From positions 1 to 26,717 of the forward strand of contig JAZNSG010000034.1 of NCBI GenBank assembly GCA_045591035.1: a stretch of 26,717 nt of DNA, read 5' to 3'. The notes under the pieces are model-generated. The model ran no database searches. It was given only the letters and a program-made list of their open reading frames with translations, and was not told where the DNA came from. Of the stretch, positions 20,362 to 26,717 are shown piece after piece. The stretch's first letter is position 1, and each line of letters begins with the position of its first letter. The stretch comes from SIG440 sp045591035 (lineage in GTDB: Bacteria; Bacillota; Clostridia; Monoglobales; Monoglobaceae). Position numbers and translations under genes: made by a program.

Positions 20362-21916
20362 CTCTTATGCCTCCTGCTATTGTTTCTTTCCAGGTTTTCC
20401 AACAGATACAACAATTCGCACCGTTCCAGTCGAGTGCCATTGTAGGATATTCGGGAGCAAGAAGTTTAATTTGCATATTGCTTATAGGTCTATCCTCTGT
20501 CTCAATCTCTCCTACAAAAGAACAGCCCTTTTTAATACAAGCATCCAAATCTCCGCTTAGTGCTTTGAACATACTCTTTTTATCGCCGACAAAAAGAACA
20601 TACTCATTATCCTTTTCAACGATTATACAATCTGTTTCCTTACCGCAGGCAACAAACACAATGCCAAAATAATTATCGTTGACCGATTCAAAACCTTTCG
20701 GCAAATGATATGGGGTGAACTTATCATCACTTTGATATATCATATCAGCTGTACCTTTTTCTTCAGATTCTTTTCTGAATAAGTCCTGGTCAGTCAATCG
20801 TCTTCCATTCTCCGTCTTGACAGCACCCTCAAGCGCTACCGTTGTTTCAACACCGTCAGGATAAAGCTCAACATTTCCGCCAAAATCAATTACTGTACAA
20901 GAGGTTTTTCCCGGTTCTGTACGAAGCACCCTGCCGACCTTTTGTACCCATTGTGAATGTGTACCATTTGTATCAAAGTCCACAAGATTTCTAAGCGGCG
21001 GATAATCATATCCTTCCGTGCAGATGTCAACATTGATAAGCTCTTCTGCATTTCCCTTTTCAAACCTCTCAAGTTCAGCCTTTCGTGTCGCATCGTCAAG
21101 TCCTAACCCAAGATACGCGGGATTTCTGCCGAGCTCCTTAAGTCGGTTATATATCAACTCGCAAAACTCGTGTGATGGAGCAAAAATTATACTCTTTCCC
21201 GGCTCTTTGTTCTCAAGATACTTGTCTATAAGACTGTTTAATAATTCACGCCCCGCATTGTCTGTTTTACAGTTTTTGGCAAGGTGTCCCTTTTCAGCTT
21301 TATCCCCAAGGTCAAACACCGGAGAAAAGTCAATAAATTTCGGCCTTACAAGATAATGACTGTCAATAAGGAATTTTGTGGTTATCTGATAGTAATTATC
21401 AAACAAATCAATCAACGGTACCTTGTCGCCTCTGTTCGGCGTAGCCGTTACTCCCAAAAGAGCTGATTCCGGATTACCCAAATCGTTCCAGGTTATAATA
21501 TCCTCATAAGTGGATGCAGCTGCATGATGAGCTTCGTCAATAACAATTAAGTCGAAGAAGCTGTTTGACCTCTCAAACTCCGGCAAAAGATTCGCCACCG
21601 TCTGGACCATACCAAAATGCACATATCCGTGAAGGCTTTTTCTCGCAGCTGTTATCTCTGATGTAGGAATGCTTGGACAAACAAGAGAAAACTTACTATG
21701 ATTTTGTGTATGTATTTCGTTGCGATGCACCAAAACCAATATGTGAGGACTCCGTTTGTGTGTTGCCCGGAAACCATTAAAATAACGTCCTATAACTGCA
21801 GCGAGCATTATTGTTTTACCTGCTCCGGTACCGGCGACAATCAGGGAATTACCTCTTTCCGCAATCATATCAGTTGCAAAGGACACTGCCTCGTTCTGAT
21901 ACGGTCTAAGTTTCAT
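20339..21916 (-). CDS. DEAD/DEAH-box helicase
   Basis: This 525-aa superfamily 2 helicase starts MKLRPYQNEAVSFATDM. Motifs: Walker A AGTGAGKT (28-35), DEAH in LIVIDEAHHA (127-130), GVTATPNRGD (motif III region, about 155-164), and a C-terminal helicase domain with QKVGRVLRT (motif VI). A small C-terminal part contains NCCICWKTW, possibly metal-binding. It may unwind DNA for recombination or replication restart. The ATG at 21916 follows GAGG and overlaps the upstream gene by 11 bp; a longer form to 21961 is unlikely. Confidence 0.85.
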   Translation of the reverse strand: MKLRPYQNEAVSFATDMIAERGNSLIVAGTGAGKTIMLAAVIGRYFNGFRATHKRSPHILVLVHRNEIHTQNHSKFSLVCPSIPTSEITAARKSLHGYVHFGMVQTVANLLPEFERSNSFFDLIVIDEAHHAAASTYEDIITWNDLGNPESALLGVTATPNRGDKVPLIDLFDNYYQITTKFLIDSHYLVRPKFIDFSPVFDLGDKAEKGHLAKNCKTDNAGRELLNSLIDKYLENKEPGKSIIFAPSHEFCELIYNRLKELGRNPAYLGLGLDDATRKAELERFEKGNAEELINVDICTEGYDYPPLRNLVDFDTNGTHSQWVQKVGRVLRTEPGKTSCTVIDFGGNVELYPDGVETTVALEGAVKTENGRRLTDQDLFRKESEEKGTADMIYQSDDKFTPYHLPKGFESVNDNYFGIVFVACGKETDCIIVEKDNEYVLFVGDKKSMFKALSGDLDACIKKGCSFVGEIETEDRPISNMQIKLLAPEYPTMALDWNGANCCICWKTWKETIAGGIRDETEGPY

Positions 21917-22112
21917 TTCCCTCAACCTCACTTTCAAGCCATTTTTTAATACAGCCTTCACAGTTACAATCTACAGAAATGTCACCTACGTCGTCCATAT
22001 ATGGGCACTTAGCAGTCGAAGGGCAAATTTCGTCCATTAAACCTTCAAACCTATTAAGTTCTTTTACCATTTCATCTATACCCATAGATTTTATTTGTTC
22101 AAATTTTGTCAT
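21906..22112 (-). CDS. Small cysteine-rich protein (68 aa)
   Basis: This 68-aa protein has MTKFEQIKSMGIDEMVKELN at its start, then CPSTAKCPYM and CNCEGCIKKWLESE, five cysteines that could bind zinc. GGAGGTAACAAT before the ATG and an ATGA overlap with the exonuclease gene decide the start. It is common for such small proteins to sit between recombination genes in Firmicutes phages; their role is not known to me. Confidence 0.6.
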   Translation of the reverse strand: MTKFEQIKSMGIDEMVKELNRFEGLMDEICPSTAKCPYMDDVGDISVDCNCEGCIKKWLESEVEGNET

Positions 22113-23137
22113 ATTGTTACCTCCGGGATTTTCATTCTGAAACTGCCATCTTTTGCAAAGAGAGCAGTTGTGCCATCCTCTGCACGAAAGCGACAAACAT
22201 TGTTTCCCTTTGCAAGTTCAACAATCTTCTGCAATTCTGCCTTTCTTTTCAACTCGGCATCTTCTTCAGCCTTTTTTGCCTCTCTGTATGCCGACAAATC
22301 ATAATCAAACACCAATTTGTCATTATACATAACATTTAATCTGATGCTTTCTATGATATTTTTTGGCGTATCATAGGCAATAAACGGTGTTGGCTCTCGG
22401 CTATGCTCTACATCATCAAAAAACCGCTTTATACATTCCCCGATGAGCTGTGAAAGATGCTCATTGTTTTTGAAATATAAATGTGAAACCCTCATATTAT
22501 CATCAAGGTATTTGTATCGCTTACTGTATGACATCTGACATATTTTGCCACGATTGAAAACTGTATCATCCTTAAGAACCATCAGCTGCAGGATATAAAA
22601 GTCAGCCTTTGTCTTTAGGATTTGATATTGCGCTTGAATGATATATTTGTAAGGCAATCCGTTTTTTATCATCTGCGGCATCATTGATTTTTGTTCACAC
22701 ACAAACCGTTGCCCTATCTTTGGAGTACCGTACCCATAGTCATACGGTTTTAAGTCAATAGCCTCTGCTGTCCCTGCAATGTCAAGACTTGCTATAAGCC
22801 TATCATCAAGCCAAACCTCGCCCGGCTTAAGCTTCTTCTGTCTGCCCTTTTGAAGAACACGCACACCGTAAGGCTCAACAGCATGTCCGTATTCGGCAAA
22901 CTCCGGGGGTAGTTCTTCTTTTTGATAAAACCCGTCTTTCTGCATTTTGTGATACAAGGCCCATACTGTGGTGTATGGTTTCTCCGCCCGAAAGTGCTCG
23001 ACGTTAATTCCGCAGTTCTGCAGTTCCTCGTCAGTTGAATAATACTTGACGATATCAAATATTTCACTACTTCCAATACGTGTTTCCCTTGCCTTTTCCC
23101 ACGCAAGAGTTCCCTGCTTAAGCTTTACTCTACGCAT
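22109..23137 (-). CDS. YqaJ-type viral exonuclease
   Basis: This 342-aa protein fits the YqaJ/lambda-exonuclease-like nuclease family. RIGSSEIFDIV (about 20-30), SLDIAGTAEA (Asp119), CEQKSMM (Glu148, Lys150) and IIQAQYQ (about 166-172) correspond to the RxG-S, D, ExK and QxQ motifs. It resects double-strand DNA 5' to 3' so that RecT can anneal the single strand. The C-terminal helical tail is charged. The ATG at 23137 has AAGGGGG about 8 nt upstream; an in-frame TTG at 23140 is less likely. It pairs with recT just upstream. Confidence 0.85.
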   Translation of the reverse strand: MRRVKLKQGTLAWEKARETRIGSSEIFDIVKYYSTDEELQNCGINVEHFRAEKPYTTVWALYHKMQKDGFYQKEELPPEFAEYGHAVEPYGVRVLQKGRQKKLKPGEVWLDDRLIASLDIAGTAEAIDLKPYDYGYGTPKIGQRFVCEQKSMMPQMIKNGLPYKYIIQAQYQILKTKADFYILQLMVLKDDTVFNRGKICQMSYSKRYKYLDDNMRVSHLYFKNNEHLSQLIGECIKRFFDDVEHSREPTPFIAYDTPKNIIESIRLNVMYNDKLVFDYDLSAYREAKKAEEDAELKRKAELQKIVELAKGNNVCRFRAEDGTTALFAKDGSFRMKIPEVTI

Positions 23138-24239
23138 CAAACAGCCCCCTTATTTCAGGCCATTTTTTCTTTGATTTCCGCAAAAGATAAACATCGGCAT
23201 ATCTTTCATTAATAACTTCCTGCGCAGTCTTGCCATCTTCAAACATTTGCTTGATTTCTGTTATTGCATCATCCGCAAGTTTAGGATTTGCAGACCACAT
23301 ATCATATAACTCTGTGCAATCCTTTTTCTGTTCTGATGTAAGATTGTCAAGGTCAATCTTTTCGGCATCTATCGGAACATCAATAATTATTTCTTCCTTT
23401 TCATTCTGTGTCTCTGTTTCGACATATTCATCCTGTTCAAAAGCATATATCGATTCTGTGAGCTCCGGAAGGACTTCCTTTACTCTTTTCAATGCCCGGC
23501 GGATAATGGTCTTGTTTACCATCTCGCTTGTCCACTTTACCCAAAAGGTCGTCTCGTTCAGTTCATCAGATATTTCCTTTCGTTTTTTCTTGTAGCCCCG
23601 GTCGTCAACAAACTCAACCCATTTGGATTTATATATGCCCTGCTCACTGGATGCAGCAATTGTCAGCATTTCTTCAATGGGAATTTCACAAACTGACATC
23701 ACAATCCTTCTATTACTTTTTGTCTCCTGGACCTCAAGTCTGCAGATAAATTTTGAAAAGTATCTTTCGTGCAAACGCTGAGCTGTTACTGCCCTGTCCG
23801 GATTGATTCTGTTATCCTTAAGGATATACACTACATCTCCGTTATAAAAATGCTCTTCAAAATATGTACTTTCATAATCCGCTTTGGGTACCGCGATAAT
23901 CGTATCGGTTATGCGATAACCTTTTCTTGCCGCCGCTCTAAGGAACGCCTCGACTCTTGCAGATGGAACTATTGTCTTTCCACGCTTGACAAAATCAATC
24001 TTGTCATAATCTTCTGCCTTAATTCCGCCTTGCATTAAAGTCTGTAATCCTGATAACAACACATTTGCAGCATTGAGTGTATCCTGCTCCGTCTTAAGCT
24101 CAATACCCTTCATAGCCTCAATAAGCTTCACTGCAAAAGGAAAACACTGTGTTTTTAAGCCGATTTCTCTTTTGAGCACATCCAGACACTCGTTTGTCCC
24201 GGATGTCAACTGTTTATATACTGAAATTTCATTTCCCAT
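23130..24239 (-). CDS. recT: RecT-like single-strand annealing protein
   Basis: This 369-aa protein belongs with RecT/Redbeta-type annealing proteins. GLQTLMQGGIKAEDYDK, RVEAFLRAAARKGYRI and the core TTFWVKWTSEMVNKTIIRRA (about 230-250) are typical. It anneals single strands made by the exonuclease. After residue 270 comes an acidic linker (DEYVETETQNEKEEI) and a helical C-terminus that may bind SSB or the exonuclease. GGAGGTATAATT precedes the ATG. Confidence 0.8.
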   Translation of the reverse strand: MGNEISVYKQLTSGTNECLDVLKREIGLKTQCFPFAVKLIEAMKGIELKTEQDTLNAANVLLSGLQTLMQGGIKAEDYDKIDFVKRGKTIVPSARVEAFLRAAARKGYRITDTIIAVPKADYESTYFEEHFYNGDVVYILKDNRINPDRAVTAQRLHERYFSKFICRLEVQETKSNRRIVMSVCEIPIEEMLTIAASSEQGIYKSKWVEFVDDRGYKKKRKEISDELNETTFWVKWTSEMVNKTIIRRALKRVKEVLPELTESIYAFEQDEYVETETQNEKEEIIIDVPIDAEKIDLDNLTSEQKKDCTELYDMWSANPKLADDAITEIKQMFEDGKTAQEVINERYADVYLLRKSKKKWPEIRGLFDA

Positions 24240-24241
24240 AA

Positions 24242-24448
24242 TTATACCTCCACAAGTCTTATCCCATAGTATTTTATAGCGCAGGCTTCACAACAGAATG
24301 CATTTCCGCGCTTGTCTGTGTAGTAATCGTCATACAGTGAGTTTTTTAACTCGCCACATTCCTTGCAATATAAAACAGGGTTCTCAAGCTCAGCTCTGCT
24401 GCCAAACTTCTCTGTTCTGCTTATAACGGGGTCTTCAACATTAAACAC
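24242..24448 (-). CDS. Zinc-ribbon protein (68 aa)
   Basis: This 68-aa protein has YCKECGEL and FCCEACAIKYYG, four to five cysteines forming a zinc ribbon. A good ATG is missing; I choose GTG at 24448, since AAGGGGG lies 9 nt upstream, over GTG at 24457. It overlaps the stop of the 59-aa gene by 8 bp. It lies directly before recT. The role is unknown. Confidence 0.6.
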   Translation of the reverse strand: MFNVEDPVISRTEKFGSRAELENPVLYCKECGELKNSLYDDYYTDKRGNAFCCEACAIKYYGIRLVEV

Positions 24449-24620
24449 TTGACACAACCCCCTTGCTTATGGTATAATTATTATGTAAATTTTTTACCGA
24501 AATTTGCTTTGGAGTCTGTGCAGTGCCGTCTGTACAGGCTTCCTTTCTTTCTAAACACTTTTTGCAAACTTCTGCCATTTCCGATGGCCCACCACATTCA
24601 GGACATCTCCAATAAAACAT
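24441..24620 (-). CDS. Small zinc-ribbon-like protein (59 aa)
   Basis: This gene lies in what looks like an empty gap. It encodes MFYWRCPECGGPSEMAEVCK, KCLERKEACTDGTAQTPKQI and SVKNLHNNYTISKGVVSSV. CPEC and VCKKC make a four-cysteine zinc-binding pair. GGGAGGAAG stands 4-5 nt before the ATG. Together with the next gene it suggests two small zinc proteins made from one mRNA. No function is known to me. Confidence 0.7.
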   Translation of the reverse strand: MFYWRCPECGGPSEMAEVCKKCLERKEACTDGTAQTPKQISVKNLHNNYTISKGVVSSV

Positions 24621-24665
24621 TTTACTTCCTCCCTTTATTTGTTTTTCTTCTTTCCCGTTTGTCCA

Positions 24666-24803
24666 TTATGTATCGCTACCTTTTCTGCTAAATATCGCCG
24701 GTCCAAACAACACAGCCAAAATAAGCGCCGCTGTCATATCCCCCCCGTCAAAGTATCCCATCACTATCACACTGATAATTAAAATAATTGATAAAATTTT
24801 CAT
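24666..24803 (-). CDS. Small membrane protein (45 aa)
   Basis: This gene encodes MKILSIILIISVIVMGYFDG, then GDMTAALILAVLFGPAIFSR and KGSDT. Two hydrophobic segments (2-17 and 24-38) should span the membrane as a hairpin. AAAGGAG lies 8 nt before the ATG. The codons for Asp-Gly-Gly-Asp contain a run of seven G (24746-24740), which could slip. As an early phage membrane protein it could act in superinfection exclusion or signalling; this is a guess. Confidence 0.65.
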   Translation of the reverse strand: MKILSIILIISVIVMGYFDGGDMTAALILAVLFGPAIFSRKGSDT

Positions 24804-24816
24804 TCGTAACACTCCT

Positions 24817-25023
24817 TTATCCGCATAAGTAACTAGCTAGACTCCCTATCGGGATTTTCCCACAACAATCTGCTTTGAGTTCGCCTTTCTTAATCATCTT
24901 TTGCAACGACGGATAGGTTATCCCGAGCAAATCAACCGTTTCGCCCTTCGACAGTGACATTTTTGTGTATTTCTCTGTAAGAAACTGCAAAGTGTCACGA
25001 TAGTTCGGTTTTTCTCTCGGCAT
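24817..25023 (-). CDS. Excisionase-like helix-turn-helix protein
   Basis: This 68-aa protein has a MerR/excisionase-like helix-turn-helix: SLSKGETVDLLGITYPSLQK (about 23-42) and MIKKGELKADCCGKIPIGSL with the usual wing. It is likely an early regulator or excisionase. It starts 2 bp after the Cro gene, with AAAGGTGG upstream. No integrase is in the window, so an excision role cannot be tested here. Confidence 0.6.
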   Translation of the reverse strand: MPREKPNYRDTLQFLTEKYTKMSLSKGETVDLLGITYPSLQKMIKKGELKADCCGKIPIGSLASYLCG

Positions 25024-25025
25024 AA

Positions 25026-25217
25026 TTACACCACCTTTCCATAAAGTTCATCAATTGTACAACCCAAAACTCTTGCCAAAATAGGTAGTTTATCTGAATT
25101 TGGGAAAGCTTTTCCCGTTTCCCACATCGCAACACAAGCTTGTGTCACGCCAAGTTCTTCCGCTAACTGCACCTGAGTTTTCCCAACCTTTTCTCTTAAA
25201 CGTTTAATATTTGCCAT
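25026..25217 (-). CDS. Cro-like XRE-family repressor
   Basis: This 63-aa protein is a single XRE helix-turn-helix domain (KTQVQLAEELGVTQACVAMW, then ETGKAFPNSDKLPILARVLG). It faces the cI-like gene, as Cro does. Its promoter (25278-25249) has a near-perfect consensus and contains the palindrome ACTTTATAAAGT, so it should be shut off by the repressor and perhaps by itself. GAGGTGAGG precedes the ATG. Confidence 0.8.
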   Translation of the reverse strand: MANIKRLREKVGKTQVQLAEELGVTQACVAMWETGKAFPNSDKLPILARVLGCTIDELYGKVV

Positions 25218-25229
25218 ATCCTCACCTCG

Positions 25230-25292
25230 TTTTATAAAGTATATTTATATTATAAACACACTTTATAAAGTTTGTCAATACTTTTTATAAAT
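25230..25292. promoter_or_regulatory. Three operator sites between the cI-like and Cro-like genes
   Basis: The perfect palindrome ACTTTATAAAGT lies at 25260-25271. Related sites are TTTTATAAAGTA (25230-25241) and CTTTTTATAAATTT (25281-25294). Centres are about 31 and 22 bp apart. The middle site lies inside the spacer of the leftward promoter and the others flank it, so the repressor would block RNA polymerase there. Confidence 0.65.
25249..25278 (-). promoter_or_regulatory. Leftward early promoter (PR-like)
   Basis: Minus strand TTGACA (25278-25273) and TATAAT (25254-25249) with an 18-nt spacer: both boxes are perfect consensus. It drives Cro and very likely the whole early operon, including the DGR. 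The spacer contains the operator palindrome. Confidence 0.85.
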
Positions 25293-25316
25293 TTTCTTTA
25301 TATTTTTATTTTTTTC

Positions 25317-25345
25317 TTTACTTATATATAAATACTATTTATAAT
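25317..25345 (+). promoter_or_regulatory. Rightward promoter for the cI-like gene
   Basis: TTTACT (25317-25322), a 17-nt spacer, and TATAAT (25340-25345) stand before the ribosome site AGGAG (25364-25368) and the ATG at 25377. The weaker -35 is typical of a repressor maintenance promoter. It lies about 25 bp beyond the outermost operator, so it would not be directly covered by the repressor. Confidence 0.65.
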
Positions 25346-25376
25346 ATAAGCATAATTTATATTAGGAGATGAAGTT

Positions 25377-25985
25377 ATGCTTCGACTAAAAGAATTGCGT
25401 AAAGCAAACAAGATGAATCAAGAATCACTTGCGTCCATTTTGGGTGTCACTCAAGCCACTCTTTCCGGATGGGAAAACGAAAAATATGAAATGGATAACA
25501 AAAGCTTAATAAAATGCTCAGAGATTTTCGGTGTCTCTATCGATTATATTCTCGGTGGAAACTCTTCACCTGAACTTGATGCCAACTCCAAAGGCATCAA
25601 AATACCTGTTCTTGGCAATGTTGCCGCAGGCATCCCAATTGAAGCAATAGAGGACATTGTAGATTACGAAGAAATAAGTGAGGACTTGGCAAGTCGAGGT
25701 CAATTTTTTGGACTAAAAATAAAAGGCTCCAGTATGGAACCTCGAATAAAAGACGGCGACGTTGTAATTGTAAGACAACAACCCGAAGTCGAAAGCGGCG
25801 ATGTGGCTATTGTTATAGTTAACGGCGACAGCGCCACATGTAAAAAAGTCGTTATAACCGATAATGGTATAACCCTTATTCCATTCAACCCTAACTATGA
25901 GCCAGTGTTTTACACCGCAGAACAAGTAACAACTCTTCCTGTAAGGATAATAGGAAAAGTTGTAGAACTCAGAGGAAAATTCTAA
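25377..25985 (+). CDS. cI/LexA-like repressor with S24 self-cleavage domain
   Basis: This 202-aa protein has an N-terminal XRE helix-turn-helix (LKELRKANKMNQESLASILG, then VTQATLSGWENEKYEM) and a C-terminal S24/LexA peptidase domain. The cleavage site is Ala84-Gly85 in NVAAGIP, the nucleophile is Ser119 in KGSSMEP, and the base is Lys156 or Lys157 in TCKKV. RecA-activated self-cleavage after DNA damage would lift repression and start lytic growth. It is the master lysogeny switch, facing Cro across the operators. Confidence 0.9.
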   Translation: MLRLKELRKANKMNQESLASILGVTQATLSGWENEKYEMDNKSLIKCSEIFGVSIDYILGGNSSPELDANSKGIKIPVLGNVAAGIPIEAIEDIVDYEEISEDLASRGQFFGLKIKGSSMEPRIKDGDVVIVRQQPEVESGDVAIVIVNGDSATCKKVVITDNGITLIPFNPNYEPVFYTAEQVTTLPVRIIGKVVELRGKF

Positions 25986-26019
25986 AACATATTACAAAAG
26001 AAAAAGAAGAGAGAAATTT

Positions 26020-26717
26020 ATGATATTTGTTATTCTAATTATTATTACTATTGTTATAGTTGTCTCCGCTCGTTCAAAAAAAGAGGAACACACCTCTTAC
26101 ATCAACGACGCACAGGACAATTTTCAAAAAGCAAAAGAAATCAAAACGGATAATTTAATTACCAAAGTTCCTAAACAGGCAACCGACAGAACAACAAACG
26201 AAACTCTTCCTACATTTAAGTACGATATAAATAATATGACTTTTCTTTATCATTGCGACCCTGATGAAGACGTTTATGGTATTTCTCCTATGTATTGGGA
26301 AATAATGGCCGAGGATATATTGCGTATAAACACACTACTTGACGAGGCTGCACAAAAATGTCAAGCTGTTCCTGAAAATCGCATAAAGAAAGAGCATATA
26401 AATTTCAAGCCAAACAGACAATTTGATGATAAATTCACAAGATTTGTTTATTCTCCTTTTACCCCAACAGGAAAAATATCAAAATTCCCCTACTATATAA
26501 AATTTGCACTTAATGATGGTTTCTCCGGGGAAAAATGTCTATTTGGAAACATATACTTCACCAAAGATAATCAAATAGGAAAAGCGTGGATTGTATCTTG
26601 GTTTAACCATAAATGTTATACCATAAACTGTGCAATAAAGGACAAGCGGCTTCAAGTCACTCGAATAGATGTAACCACCGCTGATAATTATTCCAAAACT
26701 TGTTTATATAATTACAA
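26020..26717 (+). CDS. Membrane-anchored hypothetical protein (partial, cut by window end)
   Basis: The frame is open from the ATG at 26020 to the window end (232 codons so far). The first 17 residues are a strong hydrophobic anchor (MIFVILIIITIVIVVSARSK), then a charged linker, then a soluble domain (FKYDINNMTFLYHCDPDEDV; later PYYIKFALNDGFSGEKCLFG). AAGAAGAGAG lies upstream. It follows the repressor on the same strand, so it is likely made in the lysogen, where such genes can act in superinfection exclusion or host fitness. I do not recognise the family. Confidence 0.65.
   Translation, partial: MIFVILIIITIVIVVSARSKKEEHTSYINDAQDNFQKAKEIKTDNLITKVPKQATDRTTNETLPTFKYDINNMTFLYHCDPDEDVYGISPMYWEIMAEDILRINTLLDEAAQKCQAVPENRIKKEHINFKPNRQFDDKFTRFVYSPFTPTGKISKFPYYIKFALNDGFSGEKCLFGNIYFTKDNQIGKAWIVSWFNHKCYTINCAIKDKRLQVTRIDVTTADNYSKTCLYNY

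Noticed and set aside
24817..25023. Firm naming of this protein as the excisionase.
   Set aside because: No integrase or attachment site is in the window, so only an excisionase-like HTH call is supported.

Overview
The window is a large part of a temperate tailed phage, most likely an integrated prophage of a gut-type Clostridia (Firmicutes) host. The evidence is a low-GC sequence, strong AGGAGG-type ribosome sites, an SPP1/HK97-style head gene order (small terminase, large terminase, Gp6-type portal, Minor_capsid_2/MuF protein, GP20-type scaffold, capsid), and a LexA-like repressor facing a Cro-like gene. Almost everything is on the minus strand, so the phage genome reads from right to left. 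No integrase, attachment site, lysis gene, tRNA, rRNA or CRISPR array is visible.

From right to left. Positions 26717-25218 hold a rightward cI-like repressor and a rightward membrane-anchored protein cut by the window edge, with a divergent promoter/operator region. Positions 25217-24242 hold Cro, an excisionase-like HTH protein and three very small genes. Positions 24239-19536 hold a recombination module: RecT annealing protein, YqaJ exonuclease, DEAD/DEAH helicase, NinB-like and HNH-like proteins. Positions 19521-16674 hold a complete diversity-generating retroelement (DGR): two tandem variable genes, avd, the template repeat and the reverse transcriptase. Positions 16714-13127 hold SSB, RusA resolvase, a DnaD-like initiator with a 9-bp tandem repeat, and a C5-cytosine methyltransferase. 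Positions 13107-9401 hold small, mostly unknown genes plus an RLIG1-like RNA ligase. Positions 9404-8917 hold the late switch: a sigma-region-4-like activator, an extended -10 promoter and a terminator. Positions 8848-1 hold the packaging, head and early tail genes, ending in the tail tube gene.

The most interesting feature is the DGR. The template repeat (17856-17918) matches the 3' ends of two neighbouring paralogous genes, and the copies differ almost only at template adenines (11 of 20 adenines changed in each copy; one non-adenine change in one copy). DGRs in phages are usually placed next to tail or receptor-binding genes. This one lies in the early recombination/replication operon, and the RT gene runs 41 bp into ssb. 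The targets are small DUF6273-like/C-type-lectin-like proteins without a visible secretion signal.

Other points of interest are a MuF-type capsid protein with a JAMM-like C-terminal domain followed by an unlisted 55-aa gene, a possible -1 frameshift extension of the tail tube, a promoter-terminator late leader, repeated junction sequences between small cassette genes, and several small genes (36, 45, 47, 55 and 59 aa) found by reading the gaps. All family assignments come from reading motifs and gene order; no database search was run.
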